Source of the DNA: Thiofaba sp049322715
GTDB taxonomy: Bacteria; Pseudomonadota; Gammaproteobacteria; Halothiobacillales; Halothiobacillaceae
Assembly: GCA_049322715.1 (NCBI GenBank)
Contig: JBMOQP010000048.1
Coordinates: 1-41,714, forward strand
DNA length: 41,714 nucleotides
Direction of reading: 5' to 3'
Part shown: piece after piece, positions 1 to 6,556 of the stretch
Layout: every line of letters starts with the position of its first letter
How positions within the stretch are numbered: position 1 is the first letter of the stretch
Notes under the pieces: model-generated
Databases searched by the model: none
What the model saw: only the letters and a program-made list of their open reading frames with translations
Told to the model about the DNA's origin: nothing
Made by a program: the position numbers and the translations under genes

Positions 1-87
1 GCGGCGCAGGGGATGGTCGGCAGGAACCCGGCTCTCCAGGCTCACGTAGCTGAACAGGTCGGATTGGGGATCGGTTAGGCCACGCAT
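1..87 (-). CDS. IS transposase, N-terminal fragment (DUF772 type), runs off window
   Basis: Reading leftward from an ATG at 87-85 gives 29 residues with no stop before the window edge, beginning MRGLTDPQSDLFSYVSLESR and continuing VPADHPLRR. This opening (LFSYVSLE-x-RVPADHPLR) is the well-known N-terminus of IS5/IS1182-type transposases carrying the DUF772 helical domain. The catalytic part lies outside the window, so whether the element is intact cannot be judged. About 55 bases upstream of the start lies a sequence that looks like the terminal inverted repeat (142-162), which fits the normal layout of such an element. Confidence 0.8.
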   Translation of the reverse strand, partial: MRGLTDPQSDLFSYVSLESRVPADHPLRR

Positions 88-141
88 CGGTCAGGGGCAG
101 TTCATGAAAGAGACAAGGCTGATCATGTCATGCGGCAGGTG

Positions 142-162
142 GAGTTTTTCAACGGCCTGCTA
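142..162. repeat. Probable terminal inverted repeat of the left-edge IS
   Basis: On the minus strand this reads TAGCAGGCCGTTGAAAAAC followed by TC. It lies between the transposase start and an unrelated gene, where an IS end is expected. The same TAGCAGG-nn-GTTGAAAA motif recurs at 8510-8525 and 17714-17730, each time as one arm of a short hairpin. The sequence CTAG at 160-163 marks the likely junction with the host DNA. Confidence 0.65.
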
Positions 163-639
163 GCCAAGAGTATCGCGCTGATCCCCTGCATAGTCAGGCC
201 GCTTCATACCCTCAAGCTGCGATGTGGCAGCCGCAATCGCAAGCAATGCCTCCAGCGGCCGTATGTCCTTGGGCTGGTCGAACAGGGTAAGCGCCCGCAA
301 GACGGCATGTCGCCGCAGCAGTTCAAGATAGCCCGGCCCGGACAGGCAATGCGCCAGCCGCTTTTCCGCCGCGTCGAGCCAGTCCCACGCGCCTTTCAGC
401 CGACGGGCCAGCATGACCTGGCCGGTGATGAGTTCGACGGCGGCGCGCTGGGGGTCGTCGGTGGCCTCATTGAAGAGGACCTCACGCTGCATTTCGGCAG
501 GAAGGCCGAGCATGAGGCGCAGGCGCAGGGCTTCGAGGCGGTCGCCCCACGCCGTGGCAGTGCGGAGTTGGGTGAGGCGGGTTTCGGCCTCGTCCGGGGG
601 GATGGGGGTGGCGTGCCAGGCGGAGAGGTCGAGGTTCAT
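160..639 (-). CDS. Hypothetical protein, probably truncated by an IS end
   Basis: I do not recognise this 159-residue protein. It starts MNLDLSAWHATPIPP and looks all-helical (EALRLRLMLGLPAEMQREVL, then repeated Leu/Ala-rich helices) with no signal peptide or membrane segment. I chose the ATG at 639 because GAAGAG lies seven bases before it. A longer frame to 687 only translates a dispersed repeat (652-740). Its TAG stop at 162-160 coincides with the terminal bases of the IS-end motif, so the native C-terminus was probably cut by the insertion. It follows the unknown gene at 784-1215 in the same direction, separated by the repeat. Confidence 0.6.
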   Translation of the reverse strand: MNLDLSAWHATPIPPDEAETRLTQLRTATAWGDRLEALRLRLMLGLPAEMQREVLFNEATDDPQRAAVELITGQVMLARRLKGAWDWLDAAEKRLAHCLSGPGYLELLRRHAVLRALTLFDQPKDIRPLEALLAIAAATSQLEGMKRPDYAGDQRDTLG

Positions 640-651
640 GCCCATGCTCTT

Positions 652-740
652 CGTCATCGCGAGGAGCGCAGCGACGCGGCGATCCATGGCGTTGGAGTTC
701 TGCGAACGCTATGGATTGCTTCGCTTCGCTCGCAATGACG
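652..740. repeat. Dispersed palindromic repeat (CGTCATCGCG...CGCAATGACG type)
   Basis: The outer ends CGTCATCGCG (652-661) and CGCAATGACG (731-740) are near-complementary. Inside, GCGATCCATGGCGTT (679-693) pairs with AACGCTATGGATTGC (705-719) over 15 positions, two of them G-T wobbles. In translation such repeats give the familiar spurious peptide HCERSEAIH. A second copy with the same ends but a different middle lies at 26862-27085. Confidence 0.8.
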
Positions 741-783
741 GGGTGGTGTTCTCATGTCTTTCCCTTCACCCCGTCTGTCTGCG

Positions 784-1215
784 TCATTCCTCGTGGAACG
801 CTTTGCAGATGGAGGAGGCGTCCGGGTTTTCGACCGCGTCGGCGATCTTGGCCACGAACTGGCCCAGCTCGTCCGGGCTGAGGACGGAGAGGATGCGGCG
901 CACCATGTCGGGGTCGACGCGGGCGAGGGACTGGGTGCCGTCGGCCAAATGCACGACGATGCCGACCGCGGAGAGGCGGACGTCCCCGCCGATGCTGTCG
1001 GCCCAGCTCTGGCCTTCCTCGTCCAGCTCGAGGGCGAGGGCTTCCAGCTCATCCTCGATCTCGGGGGTGAGCCCTTCTTCCTGCACGCGGACGATGGTGG
1101 CGCCGGTGCCGATGGCGTCCTCGTGCCAGCTGGCGGTCAGGCCGCGGGCTCGGGCGGCTTCGAGGAAGCGCTCGTGGGCGCCGGGGTGGAGGAAAGCGAA
1201 CTCGATGAATGCCAT
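784..1215 (-). CDS. Hypothetical acidic protein
   Basis: A 143-residue protein I cannot name. It starts MAFIEFAFLHPGAHERFLEA and is rich in Glu and Asp, with a stretch PEIEDELEALALELDEEGQS (about residues 51-70) and a helical C-terminus (MVRRILSVLSPDELGQFVAK). There is no signal peptide, membrane span or Cys-based metal site. The start is the first ATG, lying 57 bases from hemB, which is transcribed the other way, so the two share a promoter region. The next gene downstream in the same direction is the truncated unknown at 160-639, which may once have formed an operon with it. It looks like a cytosolic protein, but nothing in it gives a function. Confidence 0.65.
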   Translation of the reverse strand: MAFIEFAFLHPGAHERFLEAARARGLTASWHEDAIGTGATIVRVQEEGLTPEIEDELEALALELDEEGQSWADSIGGDVRLSAVGIVVHLADGTQSLARVDPDMVRRILSVLSPDELGQFVAKIADAVENPDASSICKAFHEE

Positions 1216-1272
1216 GGCCCAATCTCGGGTAAGGGTCGTTAGAATGGATGCATGCTGAATGAGGATTCTCTA

Positions 1273-2274
1273 ATGTTCAACCGCGCCTTCTCCATGACCC
1301 GCATGCGCCGCATGCGCCGTGACGATTTCAGCCGCCGCCTGATGCGCGAGACGGTGCTGACGGCCGACGACCTGATCCTGCCGGTGTTCGTGCTGGAGGG
1401 AGAAGGGCGCACGGAGTCGGTGGCATCCATGCCGGGCGTGGAGCGCCAGTCGATCGACCTGCTGTTGCGCACCGCCGAGAAGGCGATGGAACTGGGCGTG
1501 CCCATGCTGGCGCTGTTCCCGGTCACGCCGGTCGAGCGGAAGAGCCTGGATGCCGCCGAGGCGTGGAACCCGGAGGGCCTGGCCCAGCGCGCGGTGCGCG
1601 AGCTGAAGGCGCGCTTCCCGGAGCTTGGAGTGATGACGGACGTGGCGCTGGACCCGTTCACCACCCACGGCCAGGACGGGCTGATCGACGCGTCCGGCTA
1701 CGTTATGAACGACGAGACGGTGGAGGCGCTGGTGAAGCAGGCGCTTTCCCACGCCGAGGCGGGCGCCGACGTGGTCGCGCCCAGCGACATGATGGACGGC
1801 CGCATCGGCCTGATCCGCGAGGCGCTGGAGTCCAACGGCCACATCCACACCCGCATCATGGCCTATTCCGCCAAGTACGCCTCCAGCTTCTACGGCCCGT
1901 TCCGCGACGCGGTGGGTTCCGCTGGCAACCTGGGCAAGGGCAACAAGTACACCTACCAGATGGACCCGGCGAACACCGACGAGGCCCTGCACGAGGTGGC
2001 GCTGGACCTGCAGGAAGGCGCGGACATGGTGATGGTCAAGCCGGGCCTGCCGTACCTCGACATCGTGCGCCGCATCAAGGACGAGTTCCGCGCGCCGACC
2101 TACGTCTACCAGGTCTCCGGCGAGTACGCGATGCTGCGCGCCGCCGCCCAGAACGGCTGGCTGGACTGGGAGAAGTGCATGCTGGAGAGTCTGGTGTCGA
2201 TCAAGCGCGCCGGCGCGGACGGCATCCTGACCTACGCCGCGCTGGACGTGGCTGGCTGGCTGAAGGGCCGCTGA
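1273..2274 (+). CDS. hemB: Delta-aminolevulinic acid dehydratase (porphobilinogen synthase)
   Basis: Condenses two 5-aminolevulinate molecules to porphobilinogen in cytosolic haem and tetrapyrrole synthesis. The two Schiff-base lysines are in YSAKYASSFYGPFRDA and DMVMVKPGLPYLD (about residues 201 and 256 from this start). The metal segment reads DVALDPFTTHGQDGLID, with Asp/His in place of the three cysteines of zinc enzymes, so this is the Mg-dependent Pseudomonas-type form. Length is usual (333 residues). The ATG at 1273 has GAGGA seven bases before it. An in-frame ATG at 1252 adds seven residues but has a poor ribosome site. A possible -10 (TAGAAT, 1240-1245) lies just upstream. The P-type ATPase gene follows after 19 bases. 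Confidence 0.96.
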   Translation: MFNRAFSMTRMRRMRRDDFSRRLMRETVLTADDLILPVFVLEGEGRTESVASMPGVERQSIDLLLRTAEKAMELGVPMLALFPVTPVERKSLDAAEAWNPEGLAQRAVRELKARFPELGVMTDVALDPFTTHGQDGLIDASGYVMNDETVEALVKQALSHAEAGADVVAPSDMMDGRIGLIREALESNGHIHTRIMAYSAKYASSFYGPFRDAVGSAGNLGKGNKYTYQMDPANTDEALHEVALDLQEGADMVMVKPGLPYLDIVRRIKDEFRAPTYVYQVSGEYAMLRAAAQNGWLDWEKCMLESLVSIKRAGADGILTYAALDVAGWLKGR

Positions 2275-2293
2275 GACTGGCGCGGGGCCGCGT

Positions 2294-4765
2294 GTGAACC
2301 GTCTGCTGCCCGCCGGGCGCCTCGGCGGGCTCGGGGACGACGAGCGGGGCCTGGCGTCCGCGGAGGCCGCGTCCCGCCGGGGGCGCCACGGGCCGAACAT
2401 CATCATCGAAACGCCGCCGCACGACTGGCGGACCCTCGTCGCTGACACCCTCAAGGACCCGATGCTGTGGTTCCTGCTGGTGGCGAGCGCCCTGTTCGCC
2501 TTCGTCGGCGAGCTCACCGAATCGGTCATCCTGCTGCTGGCCTTGATTCCGATCTTCGGCATGGATGCCTTCCTGCACCGGCGCACGCAGGCCTCGGTCG
2601 CGGGCTTGAGCCGGCAGCTCGCCACCCAGGCTCGCGTCATCCGCGACGGACGGGCCTTCACCCTGTCCGCCACGGAGCTGGTGCCGGGTGACCTGGTGGA
2701 GCTCGGCCCGGGCGAGCCTTTCCCGGCGGATGGCGTGCTGGTCCGGGCGGAGGGGCTGCAGGTCGACGAGTCGGCGCTCACCGGCGAGGCCTATCCCGTG
2801 CGCAAGCAGGCCTTGTGCGGCTGGCCGTCCGACGGCCATGAGATATCCGTCGAGGGCGGGCATCTGGGCCTGGCCGGGACCCGCGTTCTGACCGGCACGG
2901 CGCGCCTGCGTGTGGCCTGGACGGGGGCGGAGACGCTGTACGGCGAGATCGTCCGCTCGGCCCTGAGCGGCTCGCGCGAACGCACGCCGCTGCAGCAGGC
3001 GGTGGCCGGGCTGGTCACCATCCTGGTCGTGGCCGCGCTGTTCATTTGCGTGGCGCTCGCCGCCGTGCGGCTGGCCCAGGGGCACGGGCTGGTCGACGCC
3101 ATCCTCAGCGCGGTGACTCTCGCCGTGGCCGCCATCCCCGAGGAATTCCCGGTGGTGCTGACCTTCTTCCTCGGCGTCGGCGTGTACCGCCTGGCCCGGC
3201 GCCAGGCCCTGGTGCGGCGGGCGGTGGTGGTCGAGAACATCGGCCGGGTGACGGCCATCTGCTCGGACAAGACCGGCACGATCACCGAGGGGCGTCTGAT
3301 CCTCGCCCATATCCTCCCGGCCGATCCCGAAGACGAAACGGCGATCCGGCGGGCCGCCCTGGCTGCCTCGCGCGCGGAGAGCGGCGACCCGATGGACCGG
3401 GCCATCCTCGAGGCGTTCGGGGTGCCGGCCGGGGTCGAGGGGGTGCAGATCTTCCCGTTCACCGAGGACCGCAAGCGCGAGACCGGCGTGGTGCGCGAGG
3501 GAGGGCGGCTGCTGGCGGCGGTGAAGGGCGCGCCGGAGGTGGTGCTTGGGCAGTGCGAGATCGACGCCGCCGAAGCCGGGGCCTGGCTGGCGCGCGTCGC
3601 CGAGCTGGCCGGCAGCAGCCACAAGGTCATCGCCTGCGCCAGTCGGGAACTGGACGGGGGCTGGGCTGGCGGCGAGCCGGACCGGGGCTTCGCCTTCACC
3701 GGCCTGCTCGCGTTCGAGGATCCGGTGCGGCCCGAGGCGTCGGCGGCGGTGCGGACCTGCCAGGACGCGCGGATCCAGGTCGTCATGGTCACCGGCGATC
3801 ATCCGGCCACCGCGCGGGCCGTGGCGCGGGAGATCGGCCTCGGCGGGGACGAGCCGGTCGTCATCGTCGGCGACGAGCTGGAGCAGCGCATCCGGGCCAC
3901 GCAGGGGGCCATCGCGCGCGCGATCGACGTGGTGGCGCGCGCCACGCCCGCGCAGAAGCTGACCCTGGTGCGCGCCCTGCAGGGACAGGGTGAGATCGTG
4001 GCCGTGACCGGCGACGGGGTGAATGACGTGCCCGCGCTGCAGGCGGCCGACATCGGCATCGCCATGGGCGGACGCGGCACCCAGAGCGCGCGCGAGGTGG
4101 CGGCCATTGTGCTGCTGGACGACAATTTCCGCAGCATCGTGAGTGCCATCGCCGAGGGGCGCCAGCTGTTCACCAACCTGCAGCTGAGCTTCCAGTACTT
4201 GCTGCTGGTGCACATCCCGCTGGTCGTCACGGCGGCACTGGTGCCGCTGCTCGGCTACCCGCTGCTCTACCTGCCGATCCACATCGTCTGGCTGGAACTG
4301 ATCATCCATCCCACCGCCCTGCTGGCCTTCCAGGACCTGCCCGGCAACCACCGTCTCGCGCCGCCCCGCCGTGGCCGCCGGGTGCGCTTCTTCGGCGCGC
4401 GGCAGTGGGTGGCGATCGCCCTCGCCGGAGGCGTGGCGACCGGACTCGTGCTGCTCAACTATCTCTACAGTCTTGGGGGCGGCAACAACGTCGAGCATGC
4501 CCGGGCGATGGCGCTGATGACCCTGGGCGCCGCCAGCGCGGGGTTCGCAGCCACACTCAGCCGCCTGCGCGGCAGGTCCGCGAGGACGATCGTCGCGGCG
4601 ACCCTCGGCCTGTCCTTGCTGCTGGTGCAGGTGCCTTCCATGGCGGATCTGCTGCACCTCGAGCCGCTGCACTGGGATGACCTGCTCATCGCCCTGGGCA
4701 GCGGCATCCTCGCCGCGCTGCTCGCGGCCATCGGCTGGCCCCGCAGCGCAGGAAGGCCCGATTGA
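2294..4765 (+). CDS. P-type cation-transporting ATPase, substrate unassigned
   Basis: An 823-residue inner-membrane ion pump with a GTG start. Visible in order are an actuator motif LTGEAYPV (residues 162-169, the catalytic Glu kept), M4 with IPEEFPVVLTFFLGVG (281-296), the phosphorylated loop CSDKTGT (Asp 325), TGDHPATA, and the hinge GDGVNDVPAL (about 573-582), then several C-terminal membrane spans. Architecture matches the P2 type (Ca/Mg-like). The ion-site helices do not match the textbook Ca pump: M4 has PEEFP rather than PEGLP, and M6 reads VWLELIIHPTALLAF in place of the Asn/Asp-containing segment. The transported ion therefore cannot be inferred. It follows hemB by 19 bases and is probably co-transcribed. 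Confidence 0.88.
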   Translation: MNRLLPAGRLGGLGDDERGLASAEAASRRGRHGPNIIIETPPHDWRTLVADTLKDPMLWFLLVASALFAFVGELTESVILLLALIPIFGMDAFLHRRTQASVAGLSRQLATQARVIRDGRAFTLSATELVPGDLVELGPGEPFPADGVLVRAEGLQVDESALTGEAYPVRKQALCGWPSDGHEISVEGGHLGLAGTRVLTGTARLRVAWTGAETLYGEIVRSALSGSRERTPLQQAVAGLVTILVVAALFICVALAAVRLAQGHGLVDAILSAVTLAVAAIPEEFPVVLTFFLGVGVYRLARRQALVRRAVVVENIGRVTAICSDKTGTITEGRLILAHILPADPEDETAIRRAALAASRAESGDPMDRAILEAFGVPAGVEGVQIFPFTEDRKRETGVVREGGRLLAAVKGAPEVVLGQCEIDAAEAGAWLARVAELAGSSHKVIACASRELDGGWAGGEPDRGFAFTGLLAFEDPVRPEASAAVRTCQDARIQVVMVTGDHPATARAVAREIGLGGDEPVVIVGDELEQRIRATQGAIARAIDVVARATPAQKLTLVRALQGQGEIVAVTGDGVNDVPALQAADIGIAMGGRGTQSAREVAAIVLLDDNFRSIVSAIAEGRQLFTNLQLSFQYLLLVHIPLVVTAALVPLLGYPLLYLPIHIVWLELIIHPTALLAFQDLPGNHRLAPPRRGRRVRFFGARQWVAIALAGGVATGLVLLNYLYSLGGGNNVEHARAMALMTLGAASAGFAATLSRLRGRSARTIVAATLGLSLLLVQVPSMADLLHLEPLHWDDLLIALGSGILAALLAAIGWPRSAGRPD

Positions 4766-4793
4766 ACAAGTCGCGGGTCGGGCGGTCCAACTC

Positions 4794-4802
4794 TGCTACA
4801 AT
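4794..4802 (+). promoter_or_regulatory. Candidate extended -10 promoter for rhlE
   Basis: TGCTACAAT fits the extended -10 form TGnTAnAAT. No good -35 is seen at the right distance, which extended -10 promoters tolerate. It lies about 140 bases before the rhlE start and just after the ATPase gene, and would give a leader of roughly 130 bases that contains the hairpins at 4881-4923. Confidence 0.4.
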
Positions 4803-4880
4803 TCGCACCCCGTTCCGCATCAGTCTTGCGGTGCGTGTCTTCCGGGCCCCGTGCCCTCACTCTCGTCTGCCTTAGACTGG

Positions 4881-4923
4881 CGCCGATGATCCGGAAAGGA
4901 TCGGCGACAGGCCGATGTTTTTT
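4881..4923 (+). promoter_or_regulatory. Attenuator-like pair of competing hairpins in the rhlE leader
   Basis: CGCCGAT (4881-4887) can pair with ATCGGCG (4900-4906). The same ATCGGC (4900-4905) can instead pair with GCCGAT (4911-4916), forming a short hairpin followed by six T bases (4918-4923), like an intrinsic terminator. The two folds exclude each other, as in transcription attenuators. The terminator hairpin ends only 13 bases before the rhlE ATG. This is a structural reading only. Confidence 0.4.
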
Positions 4924-4936
4924 CGGAAAGAAATCA

Positions 4937-6412
4937 ATGTCCTTTGCATCCCTTGGCCTGTCCGCCGAGATCGTCCGTGCCGTCGAAGAGCGCGGCTACA
5001 CCCAGCCCACCCCCATCCAGGCGCAGGCCATCCCGGCCGTGCTGTCCGGAGGCGACCTGCTGGCCGGCGCGCAGACCGGCACCGGCAAGACCGCCGGCTT
5101 CACCCTGCCGCTGCTGCATCGCCTGAATGAGTCGAAGAAAGGCCCGCTCGGCCGCGGCGTGGTCCGCGCCCTGGTGCTCACTCCCACCCGCGAGCTGGCA
5201 GCCCAGGTCGAGGAGAGCGTGCGTGCCTACGGCCGCTTCGTGAAACTGTCCTCCATGGTCATGTTCGGCGGCGTGGGCATGGGCCCGCAGACCGACCGCC
5301 TGCGCCAGGGCGTGGATATCCTCGTCGCCACCCCGGGCCGCCTGCTCGACCACCACCAGCAGGGCAACCTCGACCTGTCCAAGGTCGAGATCCTGGTGCT
5401 GGACGAGGCCGACCGCATGCTCGACATGGGCTTCATCCACGACATCAAGCGCGTGCTGGCCCTGCTGCCCAGGCAGCGCCAGAACCTGCTGTTCTCCGCC
5501 ACCTTCTCCGACGAGATCAAGGCGCTGGCCGACCGCCTGCTCGACAACCCGGCGCTGATCGAGGTGGCACGCCGCAACGCCACCGCCGACACCATCGCGC
5601 AGAAGATCTACCCGGTCGACCGCGAGAAGAAGCGCCACCTGCTGGCCAAGCTGGTGAAGGACAACAACTGGCACCAGGTGCTGGTGTTCACTCGCACCAA
5701 GCACGGCGCCAACCGCCTGGCCGAGCAGCTGACCAACGACGGCATCCCGGCCATGGCCATCCATGGCAACAAGAGCCAGTCTGCGCGCACCAAGGCACTG
5801 GCCGAGTTCAAGTCCGGCAGCCTGGCCGTGCTGGTGGCGACCGACATCGCCGCGCGCGGCATCGACATCGCCGAGCTGCCGCACGTGGTCAACTTCGAGC
5901 TACCGAACGTGCCGGAGGACTATGTGCACCGCATCGGCCGCACCGGCCGTGCCGGGGCGAACGGCGAGGCGATCTCCCTGGTCTGCGTGGACGAGCACAA
6001 GCTGCTGCGCGACATCGAGCGCCTGATCAAGCGCGAACTGCCGAAAGAGATCGTGCCGGGCTTCGAGGTGGACCCGAGCATCAAGCCGGAGCCGATCCAG
6101 AATGGCCGCAACGGTCCGCGCGGGCCGCGTGCCGGCGGACAGCCGGGCGGTCATCGCGGCGGCAGCGCCGGCGGGCGTCCGGCGGGCGGAGCACCGCGCT
6201 CCGGCGGCGAAGGCCGTCCGCAGCGTGGTCCGCGTCCCGAAGGTACGGGAAGCCAGGCGGCCCGTCCGGCGGGTGAGCGTCGCGGTCCCCGTCCGGACAA
6301 CTTCGGCAACCGCGCCGAGCGTCCGGCTGGCGAGCGCCGTGGTCCGCGTCCCGAGGGCGCGCGTTCCGGCCAGGCCCGTGCGGGGAACCGCGGCCCGCGT
6401 CGGGGGGACTGA
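4937..6412 (+). CDS. rhlE: ATP-dependent DEAD-box RNA helicase, RhlE type
   Basis: Unwinds RNA duplexes and acts in ribosome maturation, RNA turnover and cold adaptation. The full set of superfamily 2 motifs is present: Q motif (YTQPTPIQ, 21-28), Walker A AQTGTGKT (45-52), PTRELA, TPGRLLD, DEAD (156-159), SAT (187-189), ARGIDIAELPHVVNFELP and HRIGRTGR. The C-terminal ~95 residues are a disordered Arg/Gly/Pro-rich tail in which RPAGERRGPRP occurs twice. Such tails bind RNA in this family. The start at 4937 gives the usual MSFASLGLS opening. A frame open upstream to 4826 runs through the leader and is not needed. A long 5' leader with competing hairpins suggests control by attenuation. 491 residues. 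Confidence 0.93.
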   Translation: MSFASLGLSAEIVRAVEERGYTQPTPIQAQAIPAVLSGGDLLAGAQTGTGKTAGFTLPLLHRLNESKKGPLGRGVVRALVLTPTRELAAQVEESVRAYGRFVKLSSMVMFGGVGMGPQTDRLRQGVDILVATPGRLLDHHQQGNLDLSKVEILVLDEADRMLDMGFIHDIKRVLALLPRQRQNLLFSATFSDEIKALADRLLDNPALIEVARRNATADTIAQKIYPVDREKKRHLLAKLVKDNNWHQVLVFTRTKHGANRLAEQLTNDGIPAMAIHGNKSQSARTKALAEFKSGSLAVLVATDIAARGIDIAELPHVVNFELPNVPEDYVHRIGRTGRAGANGEAISLVCVDEHKLLRDIERLIKRELPKEIVPGFEVDPSIKPEPIQNGRNGPRGPRAGGQPGGHRGGSAGGRPAGGAPRSGGEGRPQRGPRPEGTGSQAARPAGERRGPRPDNFGNRAERPAGERRGPRPEGARSGQARAGNRGPRRGD

Positions 6413-6530
6413 GCCCCCTCCCCCTCGAGGGGGAGGGTTGGGATGAGGGGGGATGCGTTCGATAATGCACCCGACTTGCCCGGCGCGTATTCCCCTCACC
6501 CCGGCCCTCTCCCTTGAGGGAGAGGGAGCG
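6413..6530. repeat. Inverted pair of CT-rich palindromic repeats
   Basis: Two arms of one repeat type face each other. The first holds a perfect 22-base palindrome (6416-6437, centre CTCGAG) followed by GGTTGGGATGAGGGG. The second, in opposite orientation, has CCCTCACCCC-like sequence and then CCCTCTCCC (6505-6513) pairing with GGGAGAGGG (6518-6526). The arm type is the widely dispersed CCCTCACCCC...CTCTCCC repeat of Proteobacteria. It directly follows the rhlE stop and may end its transcript. A single arm of the same type sits inside coaBC. Confidence 0.75.
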
Positions 6531-6556
6531 TTGCCTCCTCCAGACGAGGAACCCGC

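Noticed and set aside
413..1258. Overlapping frames at the left end with HCERSEAIH-like peptide
   Set aside because: They arise from translating a known dispersed repeat and the antisense of the two unknown genes.
2201..4672. Very long open frame on the strand opposite the P-type ATPase
   Set aside because: It mirrors the ATPase codons exactly, a common effect in GC-rich DNA. Its translation is Arg/His/Gln-rich without domains.
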